Assembly: GCF_018860915.1 (NCBI RefSeq)
Contig: NZ_JAHKQD010000039.1
Span: 62,001-126,000, forward strand
DNA: 64,000 nt
Direction: 5' to 3'
Source: Colwellia sp. C2M11
GTDB taxonomy: Bacteria; Pseudomonadota; Gammaproteobacteria; Enterobacterales; Alteromonadaceae
The stretch's first letter is position 1. Every line of letters begins with the position of its first letter. The translations under genes were made by a program, and so were the position numbers. The notes under the pieces were generated by a model. The model did not search any database and was not told where the DNA came from. It saw nothing but the letters and a program-made list of their open reading frames with translations. Positions 18,807-26,370 of the stretch are shown here, in pieces.

Positions 18807-18891
18807 TTGCTAGCTACCTTTTCGGCAGAATGTTCTTTGCTGTGGTTACTACCTTCCTGAACTTTTATAAACTATCATCACGACAGAGAGA
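18806..18891 (-). CRISPR. Orphan two-repeat guide unit with ffs-matching spacer
   Basis: On the minus strand a diverged 28-nt repeat (18891-18864), a 32-nt spacer (18863-18832) and a second diverged repeat (18833-18806, overlapping the 32-nt reading by 2 nt) are seen. The first repeat matches the main-array repeat at 15 of 28 positions, the second at 17. The 5-bp stem is kept: CTGTC with GATAG in the first (a compensatory change from CTGCC/GGCAG) and CTGCC with GGTAG in the second. The spacer, beginning AGTTCAGGAAGG, matches ffs (49121 down to 49090) at 24 of 32 positions, with mismatches at 3, 6, 13, 16, 21, 27, 29 and 30, and the target is preceded by a CC PAM in the register set by the repeat. 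It most likely specifies the homing guide of this transposon. Confidence 0.88.
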
Positions 18892-18906
18892 GGATTATAA
18901 TCCTCT
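18889..18906. promoter_or_regulatory. Palindromic operator over guide promoter (putative Xre site)
   Basis: AGAGGATTATAATCCTCT is a perfect 18-bp palindrome that covers the -10 of the guide promoter. Its left half AGAGGATTATAA recurs at 45206-45217 in the xre promoter region of the same element. Repressors of the Xre class commonly bind such dyads, so this is probably where the element's Xre protein controls the homing guide. Confidence 0.78.
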
Positions 18907-18923
18907 TTTCATCATTAACTCAA
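18894..18923 (-). promoter_or_regulatory. Promoter of the orphan guide unit
   Basis: On the minus strand a -35 TTGAGT (18923-18918) and a perfect -10 TATAAT (18899-18894) are separated by 18 bp. Transcription would start near 18887, only a base or two before the first repeat stem (18886-18882), so the unit has no leader and is expressed independently of the main array. Confidence 0.75.
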
Positions 18924-19460
18924 GCATTGTATAAAATGAAAAATCTATTTAATTCATCATAGGTAAATTAAATAGATTAGATAGTAAAAGAATTACGTAA
19001 AACTTTAGACAAAATTCAAAAAAAGTACGGTCAACAAAATGAGTGCTCTGTTTAGATGAGACTAGGTCGGATCAACGATTAATGAGCTATAAAGTTAAAA
19101 CGACCGCTTTGACTTTGTTGCCAATCCTTATAAGTACGAATGTAGAATTAAGTTCAATGAACCCTTCAAGCTCAGATTGTGTGAAAACTATTTTTAATTG
19201 GCGTAATTCGATAATATCAGCGAAAAAAGGCTCTGTAGATTAAGTTCTGTTGTAAGTTTGATGCCAAATTACTTATTAATTTACGTAGCGTGACATAAAA
19301 AATTTACGCGGGGAGTTTTCACACAGCCTGAGCTCATTGCAGCCGTAAGAGTTCCGTCTCTTAATGTTAACTATTGCCACAAAGCGGGCATTAGCTTCTA
19401 AACGCAATTAATACTTCGAATTAGATTTTGTATCGCTAATGCCATAATCTATTGTTATAC
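18907..19460. other. Left-end spacer without recognised gene
   Basis: Beyond the guide promoter this stretch has no convincing gene. A 66-codon open frame at 19043-19243 on the plus strand lacks a ribosome site and any family resemblance and is not called. The right part, up to the stop of the Mrr-like gene, looks like degraded cargo sequence. Confidence 0.4.
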
Positions 19461-20342
19461 CTATCTCGGGCGATACATTCCCATGATGAATTGCCCCATG
19501 TAACGATCATAAAAGTCATAATGATCTCTGTCATAATGGTCACTATGTTCTGAATAAGTACGAACTTTGAAATCAAAACTATCACACCACTCGCCACCAA
19601 AATGTTCCTCAAATGCTTCAGCATCGCCATCTGCTTCTGAGCCGTGAGGATGCAGATAGTCTACATACCACATAAAGGTTCCACCTTTATCGTTATAATA
19701 AACAGATCTAAGCCTTAAAAAGTGTTCCTCTGGAAGCTTTAATTGCTCTAGTTCTTCAATTTTTCTTTCAATTTTATCAAGGTAAAAAGTACAATTAGAA
19801 CCAATCCTGTTGGTTATATGAAAGTAATAACCTTTGAAATTTACTGTCCAATGGTTTGGACGTTCACTAGCAAAAATTTGCCAACCAGATGCACTTTTTG
19901 GAAAGAACCTTTGAGCTATATGCCATTGTTTAGGAGTACTTAACTTTCTTTCAATCTCTACGCTGTCCCAATATGTCGCTAGCACATTTACTTGTTCGTT
20001 ATTTGTCAGCGCTTCAAACCTTTCAACGACTTTTGAAGATGGTTGAGTAGAAGTTACAAGTAAGTAACCGTCACAATTAAATTGAGCGCAACTAGATACA
20101 ATGTCATCCAAATCAGAAATCCCTACACTTCTTCCTGATTTAGCCTTGTGTTTACACTGAATTAACCAACGTTTTGAAGACTTAACAAAAAGACTATCAT
20201 CCTCTTCAATGCAGAGCAGATCCTTTCCACCGTCTGAGCCAACTCCACTCCAATAAACTTTAAGTCCTAGACTAAAAAGCAACTCCCTTGTTAATTGCTC
20301 TAATTCCTGACCATTATCTGACAATTCATTAAAATCTAACAT
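19461..20342 (-). CDS. Mrr-like restriction endonuclease domain protein
   Basis: The N-terminal 130 residues resemble the PD-(D/E)xK nuclease fold of Mrr-type enzymes: ELEQLTRELLFSLGLKVYWSG, then GSDGGKDLLCIEEDD with the metal-binding Asp, then RWLIQCKHKAKSGRSVG with the Q-x-K strand, followed by DLDDIVSSCAQFNCDGYLLVTS. The C-terminal 160 residues, rich in His, Tyr and Asp (SEHSDHYDRDHYDFYDRY), are not recognised. It probably cleaves foreign or modified DNA and is a stand-alone defence gene in the transposon cargo, 106 bp downstream of the ATPase of the three-component operon. Confidence 0.72.
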   Translation of the reverse strand: MLDFNELSDNGQELEQLTRELLFSLGLKVYWSGVGSDGGKDLLCIEEDDSLFVKSSKRWLIQCKHKAKSGRSVGISDLDDIVSSCAQFNCDGYLLVTSTQPSSKVVERFEALTNNEQVNVLATYWDSVEIERKLSTPKQWHIAQRFFPKSASGWQIFASERPNHWTVNFKGYYFHITNRIGSNCTFYLDKIERKIEELEQLKLPEEHFLRLRSVYYNDKGGTFMWYVDYLHPHGSEADGDAEAFEEHFGGEWCDSFDFKVRTYSEHSDHYDRDHYDFYDRYMGQFIMGMYRPR

Positions 20343-20411
20343 TTAATACCTGACTAAAATTGATGGGCCAACGCTTTAATAACAAGAAAAATACTGTTGG
20401 CTAAAGTTTGA

Positions 20412-20441
20412 GGAACAAATATAGTCAGCTATATTTGTTCC
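20412..20441. terminator. 13-bp-stem hairpin between cargo genes
   Basis: GGAACAAATATAG (20412-20424), a TCAG loop and the exact complement (20429-20441) lie just after the stop of the DUF2326 gene. It could be a terminator or part of a degenerate integron-type attC site; no T-run follows on the minus strand. Confidence 0.5.
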
Positions 20442-20448
20442 TTGTTAA

Positions 20449-22077
20449 TTAGCTTGTTATCTGATCTTTAACAGCCTGATTAGGATCACTCTTCCATTTC
20501 TTTTTAAAAGCGACTTTATTTTCATTAAGCTCTAAAAACATAGCTGCTTTAATTTTATTTTGAGTGCCTTTACTGTATTTCGACTTCTCATCAATAGCGA
20601 TGAAAATCTGCTTATTGGATTGACTATAAATAGAAATAAGTTTCTCAACTGCGGGAACATCCATATTTTTAAACAGTAAACTGTCATGAATTAAACATGG
20701 GAGAATCGTATTAGCTAAAAAGGTTAGGTCGAAGCAAATCATATTAGCAAAACCTTTCCCTGTCCCTCTATCATCACCATGATCAAATATGTAATCATTT
20801 TTAATAAAAGATATTTTCGGGGGGATAGGACTATTAACATATATCCTTTCAATGAATGACTGCATTCCATTATTTATTGATAGCTCCATTTCATTTACTG
20901 AATCGATTAATGCATCATCAATATCATTTTTAAGATCACTTAAATTCGTTTTAGCTTCATCGCTTTTATTCCAAAACTCATTTTGAAGTTTAAGATTATG
21001 CTCACATCGATCAAGCTCCATTAATCTTTCAAGTAGGTAAACGGATTCTTCTTTCGAGTCTACTAATTCTAAAAGTTCATCATCAATTTTTTTAAGATCG
21101 ATTTTTGACAACTCGATCCTTTCAAGGATAATTGCCCTTTCTCCCTGAAGTTGGCTTTTCAATATCTTTGTTATACCACTATGAAACTTTTCAACATTTT
21201 GTAATTTGTCTTTATCTATTTCAGGGAAAAATTCAGCTACTGAATTAAAACTTTTAATATTTCTAACAATATTACCTGACAAATTAGAATCAATGCGTAT
21301 TAGTTTTGTATTTAATTCATGCTGTAAGTCTATCAGTTTATCCTTCTCTGTTTTAAGAGCTAGGTTTCTTTCATTGATAATGGACTTAATATCCGTAACA
21401 TTAATTTTCAAAGAAGTTTTAATTGCCTCAATTTCTGCACTTACACCGACTAATTGAGCCTCATTCTTTTTCACTTGAGTTTTTGTAACCTTTTTTATAG
21501 CTCCTGAATTAAACGTTCCGTTAATATCGTTCTTCAACTTTGTTGCTATTACTTTATCTTTTTCAAGGCTTTCAATCACATCGTATTTGCCAAATATTTT
21601 AAGAGTTCGCTTTCTAATTGCGTCCCAACTCTCTTTATTAACAATATCTAAAGGGCGTTTATCATTATAATTATTTCTTTGGTAAATTCTAAAAAAGCCA
21701 CTTACGCACTCCCTAAAAGAGACAGCCTCATCTTTAGGGAAATATTTACTTTTAAGGAAAGCGTTATATTCTTTACCTGTAATATAATCCTGATGTTCTA
21801 CTCGATACACTTGATCAATATTTGCAGTATCTCTAACGAATGAATAAGGCTTTTCAAACTCAAATTCGATACCAACTTTAAAGTCACCAACATTACGTAT
21901 CACATCATCACATTTAGATGGAAAATCAGTTCCGCCAAAAACAAAATCAATCAACATTAAAATTGATGATTTACCAATGGAATTCTGAGCATCATCTGCA
22001 CCAACAACAGCATTAAAACCAGCCTCAAAAGTGATAGGGCTTTTAATCAGCTTTTCGCAACTAATAGATTTAAGCAT
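20449..22077 (-). CDS. DUF2326-type SMC-like ATPase of an ABC-3C system
   Basis: This 542-aa protein begins with an ABC/SMC-like ATPase half: VVGADDAQNSIGKSSILMLIDFVFGG is a Walker A with an inserted loop. A long coiled-coil region (about 190-390) follows, then a C-terminal segment (MICFDLTFLANTILPCLIHDSLLFKNM, FIAIDEKSKY) like DUF2326 proteins. DUF2326 ATPases are the ATPase component of predicted ABC-three-component defence systems. Its ATG overlaps the stop of the small middle gene by 8 nt, and the HNH gene precedes, so the three form one operon. Assignment to ABC-3C rests on recognising architecture and order. Confidence 0.75.
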   Translation of the reverse strand: MLKSISCEKLIKSPITFEAGFNAVVGADDAQNSIGKSSILMLIDFVFGGTDFPSKCDDVIRNVGDFKVGIEFEFEKPYSFVRDTANIDQVYRVEHQDYITGKEYNAFLKSKYFPKDEAVSFRECVSGFFRIYQRNNYNDKRPLDIVNKESWDAIRKRTLKIFGKYDVIESLEKDKVIATKLKNDINGTFNSGAIKKVTKTQVKKNEAQLVGVSAEIEAIKTSLKINVTDIKSIINERNLALKTEKDKLIDLQHELNTKLIRIDSNLSGNIVRNIKSFNSVAEFFPEIDKDKLQNVEKFHSGITKILKSQLQGERAIILERIELSKIDLKKIDDELLELVDSKEESVYLLERLMELDRCEHNLKLQNEFWNKSDEAKTNLSDLKNDIDDALIDSVNEMELSINNGMQSFIERIYVNSPIPPKISFIKNDYIFDHGDDRGTGKGFANMICFDLTFLANTILPCLIHDSLLFKNMDVPAVEKLISIYSQSNKQIFIAIDEKSKYSKGTQNKIKAAMFLELNENKVAFKKKWKSDPNQAVKDQITS

Positions 22078-22291
22078 GTTTAATTACTCCATTTTCATCA
22101 TCCAAAACAATCTTTCCCAAAATAAATAATAAGTCCAAAGCATCAATAAAATCAGCCATATCAAGAAACAGTTTTTTTTGATTTCTGTAAAGTTCTTCTA
22201 CTGAAATATCACTGTCTAGCTTTGATAAGAGTAATGATGCTCTATAAATACAGCTTTCGTTGATAGAAACGGTTTTATTTGGCACTAACAT
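22070..22291 (-). CDS. ABC-3C middle component-like small protein
   Basis: The 73-aa acidic helical protein (LVPNKTVSINESCIYRASLL, then MADFIDALDLLFILGKIVLDD) lies between the HNH and DUF2326 genes, overlapping both (7 and 8 nt). Small proteins with this ESCIYRA..ll and a..lLfiLgki pattern are described as middle components (MC6 type) that bridge the effector and ATPase in ABC-three-component systems. The role is inferred from place and pattern. Confidence 0.68.
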   Translation of the reverse strand: MLVPNKTVSINESCIYRASLLLSKLDSDISVEELYRNQKKLFLDMADFIDALDLLFILGKIVLDDENGVIKHA

Positions 22292-23094
22292 TTAGAATAA
22301 ACCTCGCAGTTCTGTATAAAAAATGAAACCAGAACTTCAGATTTTGATCTATCAGTTATTCCTGTGTTTTTCATAAACCAATCTGTCATTTTTTCAAATA
22401 TTTGAGCTTGATTAAAATCTTTCATTAGGAGAAGAACATAGTAACTTTTAACTTGTGAACATATGAAGGTAGATTTGGCTTTCTCTTGTTTCTCAAGATC
22501 TTTGAGTGCTTCTTTTATTGGGATAAAAAAACTTAAAATGAATTGGCTTACTTTTATCTCATTAATCATTCCAAAAGTATCATCTTTTTTATCTGAAATT
22601 TTCAAGGCATCATAAGAAAGCAAAGTGTTCTTAATACTTAATTCATCCAATAAACCAATTTTATTAGCAACAACTGAAATATCTTTGTGTAGAGTTTGTT
22701 TATCCCACAATACAGATAATTCTTTTATCTTATTAATTTCATTTTTTATGGCGACTAATTGTCTGTATTCTTTAACTGTTTTTTGAGTGTCGTATACTTT
22801 GTGGCATTCCTTACACAGGGCAATAAAGTTAGCTTCACTGTCTATATCTTCAGAAAGAAGCGTTTCACCTTTTAGAATTTCTTCTTCGTGTGGCGTGGGG
22901 TGCAAAGGGTAGATATGAGCAACATCGAACACTCGAACATTCTTTAGCTTTTTCTTAACAATTAAATCTTTTCGACATAGAGGGCAAGAGCCGTTGACTT
23001 CACACAATAAACTCATTTTCACAGTGTCATTGACATTGCCTCGTATTGTTTTTTCTGACAAAGTTGTCAACTCCTTTTGTAGAATACAACTCAA
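22285..23094 (-). CDS. HNH nuclease effector of ABC-3C system
   Basis: The first gene of the three-gene operon encodes a 269-aa protein. A zinc-ribbon HNH nuclease module spans about residues 30-105: CPLCRKDL, then VFDVAHIYPLHPTPHEEE, then NFIALCKECHKVYD, giving the paired Cys and the A-H-I catalytic region. The C-terminal half is helical and probably contacts the partner ATPase. In predicted ABC-three-component systems the first protein often carries a nuclease effector, which fits. The likely role is to cut DNA when the ATPase senses an invader. Confidence 0.75.
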   Translation of the reverse strand: MSCILQKELTTLSEKTIRGNVNDTVKMSLLCEVNGSCPLCRKDLIVKKKLKNVRVFDVAHIYPLHPTPHEEEILKGETLLSEDIDSEANFIALCKECHKVYDTQKTVKEYRQLVAIKNEINKIKELSVLWDKQTLHKDISVVANKIGLLDELSIKNTLLSYDALKISDKKDDTFGMINEIKVSQFILSFFIPIKEALKDLEKQEKAKSTFICSQVKSYYVLLLMKDFNQAQIFEKMTDWFMKNTGITDRSKSEVLVSFFIQNCEVYSKC

Positions 23095-23192
23095 CTAAAA
23101 TAGTCCATGTAGCCTTGCTAAACGGCGAAAATAGTTGGCTAAACTTAGCGAGGAACGAGCATTTTTATCCGTTTGAGCAGCTTGATAGGACT

Positions 23193-23876
23193 TTATGTCA
23201 CAGAACTATTAAGTACTGTTTCCCTATGCCACTTCAATGAATCTTTAGATATGTCATGCTTAGGTGAAATAATCAATTGACCGCTCTTGCCAAGTAAACT
23301 CATATCATCATTAATACTCCATTTACCTTTATCGAATAAACGATGATCATTAGAACAAAGGAGTAGCATATTTCTTATTGAGGACTCACCACCGGAACTA
23401 AATGACTTAATATGCGCCATTTCCATAACTTGGCTATCTTGCAGTCCACAAAATTGGCAAGTGTCATTATACATTTTCAAAAGATATTGTCGGGTATGAG
23501 CAGTGATTCTTCTTGCGTTTCTCGTAACGACAAGGCCTCTTTCCATTACCAGCTCGTTAGATTTCAATTCTTCTTCTATTACTTTAACTCTTTCAATAGA
23601 GTCTTTGTGTTCTTCAGGAGATTGGTTCTGAATTCCTACTCGCTCTTCAAGTTCTTTTTCTAAAGCTTCAGTACGCCGCTGAAGTACTTGCAGAAGAATA
23701 TCAGGTTGTTGATTTTCATAACCGCTAAGTTTTTGTTCTTGTAAGTTAACCTGTTGCTTTAACGATTCAATAGTTGCATTTTTAGCAGCAACTAAAACAC
23801 GATACAAAACAAACAACACAACAATGAAGCCTATTATTGATGTTAACTGAGTAACAAAGATTGTTTCTAGAGTCAT
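23193..23876 (-). CDS. Membrane-anchored HNH endonuclease domain protein
   Basis: This 227-aa protein has an N-terminal membrane helix (TQLTSIIGFIVVLFVLYRVL), a coiled coil to about residue 110, and a C-terminal HNH module: CQFCGLQD, VMEMAHIKSF, NMLLLCSNDHRLFDKG. The order of CxxC, AHI and C-x2-4-H motifs is typical of HNH nucleases. It lies upstream of the ABC-3C-like operon with a 98-bp gap and may be a separate defence gene or an accessory. Its exact role is unknown. Confidence 0.7.
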   Translation of the reverse strand: MTLETIFVTQLTSIIGFIVVLFVLYRVLVAAKNATIESLKQQVNLQEQKLSGYENQQPDILLQVLQRRTEALEKELEERVGIQNQSPEEHKDSIERVKVIEEELKSNELVMERGLVVTRNARRITAHTRQYLLKMYNDTCQFCGLQDSQVMEMAHIKSFSSGGESSIRNMLLLCSNDHRLFDKGKWSINDDMSLLGKSGQLIISPKHDISKDSLKWHRETVLNSSVT

Positions 23877-24137
23877 ATATTCCCCATGGCCAAATTAAGA
23901 GCCATAACGCTTATTATGGAGACTGGACTTACCAATAATGTCCGTTCAATAATATTGATTAAATATCTCTTAATATCCCACAATTTCAAAAAATTAGAAA
24001 GGTTAAATCAACTAAACTCTCTTGTTTGTGGATATTACTAAGCAGTATCAGTAATATGACTAATAATTCATTAGAAAGTAAGGCACGAACAAAAAGCCAA
24101 CTGTAAATTGTCCGTCTTAAAAAACCTTATAGCTTGT
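23877..24137. other. Intergenic region between cargo genes
   Basis: This gap contains, on the minus strand, CAGTTGGCTTTTTGTTCG near the upstream gene and AATAAGCGTTATGGC just before the downstream gene. Both resemble parts of degenerate integron attC sites, and the layout gene-spacer-GCGTT-gene recurs in neighbouring gaps. No gene is seen. Confidence 0.35.
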
Positions 24138-24962
24138 TTATGGCCATCGCTTCTTTTTTTTTATTTGACTTTTATCTGCCATAAAATATACAAGTGTTTC
24201 TTTAAAAACAGGTATATGTGGTCCAGTCCCATCTGGTGCTCTTGTATAAAATCCGATAGTGCCAAGCTCGGAAAGCGAATTGATTAATGGTGATAATAGA
24301 TTAAATACCCTTACCATTAGATATGGCGCTGCAAATGATTGTTTTTCTGGAAGACTAAGAGCTTCAAGAAGCGTCAAAGCTTCACCTCCCATGCCATGCA
24401 GATTGGTAATTGTTATGTCTTTAATGCTGTCGTGAATTTTTTCTGCTGCATCGAGTCTTTTGTACAACTGTTTTGATGGCACATCTTCTTTAATTACTTT
24501 GTTAATAATATTTTCCCAGCCAATAAGCGGGTCGACATCATTTGAGCTTTTTAGGCTTAAAGAGTCTAAATTGTAGTATCTCGTAAACTTTGCGAACTCT
24601 GACAGAAGACAAAGTATTTCCATTTCTATAGAGCTTTGGCTTGGCATTGTAATACTTGCAATATTTTTTCTGTTAGTAGCAGCTACAGACGATTTATATA
24701 AACTTACAAGGTCATGGCCATAAGCTTTTAGTTCTTTTTTTGTAGGTGTTTGAAAGTTATGATAAAGCATATGATCTATCACTACTATGAGCTTCATGAT
24801 TCTTTCAAAAGCAATAGTAGTATTAAAAAAACCAGAATAGAAATTTCTCTTGTCGTTGACTGTGGCATTTCTAATCGCAGTTAATCCAACTGACAGACAC
24901 CCTTCTGCCAAGTCTGCTTCATGCTGTAATAGTGTAAAAGTTTTACTAAATGTTCTTTGCAT
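24138..24962 (-). CDS. Hypothetical helical protein
   Basis: I do not recognise this 274-aa protein. It is predicted almost all helical, with no membrane segment or signal. The segment KELKAYGHDLVSLYK resembles the G-H-D-L motif seen in some HEPN-like proteins, and the preceding NTTIAFERIMKLIVVIDHML would be the expected long helix, so a HEPN-like fold is possible but weakly supported. A basic tail (KSQIKKKKRW) ends the protein. Place among nuclease and ABC-3C genes in the transposon cargo suggests a defence role. Confidence 0.5.
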   Translation of the reverse strand: MQRTFSKTFTLLQHEADLAEGCLSVGLTAIRNATVNDKRNFYSGFFNTTIAFERIMKLIVVIDHMLYHNFQTPTKKELKAYGHDLVSLYKSSVAATNRKNIASITMPSQSSIEMEILCLLSEFAKFTRYYNLDSLSLKSSNDVDPLIGWENIINKVIKEDVPSKQLYKRLDAAEKIHDSIKDITITNLHGMGGEALTLLEALSLPEKQSFAAPYLMVRVFNLLSPLINSLSELGTIGFYTRAPDGTGPHIPVFKETLVYFMADKSQIKKKKRWP

Positions 24963-25382
24963 AATCTCTTGGTAGTTAGATGATTTGGAAAGCTAACAGC
25001 TTTGTTAAGCGGTCGATTTCCTTATTTCAAAAGGAAAACGTGCGTCGAAAGTTAATTTTTCATCATATCAGACTACTTTGTAACCATTAAAGAATCAATA
25101 TCTTAAGAAGTCCTTTGTAGAAAGCAGGATGAAATCCTATTTTTTGGTGGAAATAAGTCGAGCAATCAAAATATACAATATTAGAACAGAAGTAACTTTA
25201 TCTATTCATTAGAAAATATATGGCAATAAATCTCAGGATAATGTCAACAATGCGCACAAAGTGATGATTAATAATTTTATGATGAACGACCGCTATGGTG
25301 GCTTAGCTGTCTGTCAGGGCAAAGGTAAATCTACTTCTTCTGAACACTGTAAACAACTCAAAACCTATTGATGTTAATGTTA
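24963..25382. other. Cargo spacer with a decayed ORF fragment
   Basis: No intact gene is seen. A short open stretch at 25242-25372 (reading VNNAHKVMINNF and ending KQLKTY) shares an 18-bp sequence, CAATGCGCACAAAGTGAT (25248-25265), with another fragment at 43052-43069. Both look like remnants of a related older insertion. CCGCTTAACAAAGCTGTTAG on the minus strand near 24990-25012 resembles an integron attC end. Confidence 0.4.
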
Positions 25383-26268
25383 GCTTTCGTATCTTAGTGA
25401 TCACTAGGTGGGCTGATTGTTAACAAGTTAAGCCGTCTGCTTTGGGTTTTAGCTAACCTTTCTACACAACCAGATAGTTCCTAATTACCAAATCGTTGAA
25501 CCATACTTATGTTTCTTTAACCAATGGAGCACTATTATGTATAACATCATTCCTTACACCCCAAAACCTAGCTGGAATAAAGGTAAATTAGTTGGTCAAA
25601 AACTTCCTCTTAAGCTTGAGGAGGTATGGTCTATAAGGACAAGACTTGATTTAGCAAATAACCTTCGCGAACTTACTATGTTCAATTTAGCATTAGATTG
25701 TAAATTACGAGCGTGTGATTTTATTAAGCTTAAAGTCATGGATATCGCTCATGGGAAAAGCATTCAATCTAGAGCAATATTAATCCAACAAAAAACAGGT
25801 ACTCCTGTTCGATTTGAAATAACGAAAAAGACCCAAGAGTCACTTAAAGAGTGGATCGCATTAAAATCGCTTCGTTCTAATGATTATTTATTTGGTAGTC
25901 GGATGAGAAAGGGGTGCCATCTAACAACCCGTCAATACGCAAGGATTGTCAAAAAATGGATTGCAAGTATTGGTCTAGACGTTACATCGTATGGTACTCA
26001 TTCGATGAGAAGAACCAAAGCATCTTTGATCTATAAAAAAACTAAAAATTTACGTGCTGTCCAAATATTACTTGGTCATACAAAACTGGAAAGTACTGTA
26101 CGTTATCTTGGTATTGAGGTCGATGATGCCCTTGAATTATCTGAAGCTATAGATATCTAAACTATAAAAAATCAGGAAGAACGGACACTTCCTTACATTA
26201 ATATCTCAAAGCTGTCATTATAGACCCTTCTGAATCAGCCCACCTAGTGATCACTAAGATACGAAAGC
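25383..26268. mobile_element. Tyrosine recombinase unit with 36-bp inverted repeats
   Basis: Perfect 36-bp inverted repeats at 25383-25418 (starting GCTTTCGTATCTTAGTGATC) and 26233-26268 enclose a single integrase gene. Each arm contains the palindrome TAGTGATCACTA. The unit is 886 bp. No clear target duplication is seen beside the arms. Similar short integrase units are widespread in proteobacteria as annotated lone integrases; the mobility of this one is inference from the flanking repeats. Confidence 0.75.
25537..26160 (+). CDS. Short tyrosine-type site-specific recombinase
   Basis: This 207-aa protein is a compact phage-integrase-family recombinase with only the catalytic domain. The active-site set is visible: Arg in LRACDFIKLKV, HSMRRTKAS (His-x-x-Arg), LLGHTKLESTVRYLG with the second His and the nucleophilic Tyr. 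It ends GIEVDDALELSEAIDI, a tail strongly conserved in this family. It is alone between perfect inverted repeats and should cut and rejoin DNA at related sites; whether it moves its own unit or serves as a resolvase is unknown. Confidence 0.88.
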   Translation: MYNIIPYTPKPSWNKGKLVGQKLPLKLEEVWSIRTRLDLANNLRELTMFNLALDCKLRACDFIKLKVMDIAHGKSIQSRAILIQQKTGTPVRFEITKKTQESLKEWIALKSLRSNDYLFGSRMRKGCHLTTRQYARIVKKWIASIGLDVTSYGTHSMRRTKASLIYKKTKNLRAVQILLGHTKLESTVRYLGIEVDDALELSEAIDI

Positions 26269-26370
26269 GGACATAAGCCTTAGCTTATTTAACGTTGTTT
26301 TAGCACATCTACACATGATTAATCCCACGCTAAACGTGACTTTAGCGTGGGATTAGAGTTCAAAGTTATT
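26161..26370. other. Spacer right of the integrase unit
   Basis: It contains the right 36-bp arm and, at 26314-26357, an inverted repeat (ATCCCACGCTAAA with TTTAGCGTGGGAT) just after the czcA stop, which is a good terminator for the metal-efflux operon. Confidence 0.6.
26317..26353 (-). terminator. Terminator of the czcCBA operon
   Basis: TAATCCCACGCTAAA and TTTAGCGTGGGATTA form a GC-containing stem about 20 nt after the end of czcA on the minus strand. It is probably an intrinsic terminator. Confidence 0.6.

Noticed and set aside
19043-19243. 66-codon open frame in the left end
   Set aside because: No ribosome site, no recognisable domain and composition like the surrounding non-coding sequence.
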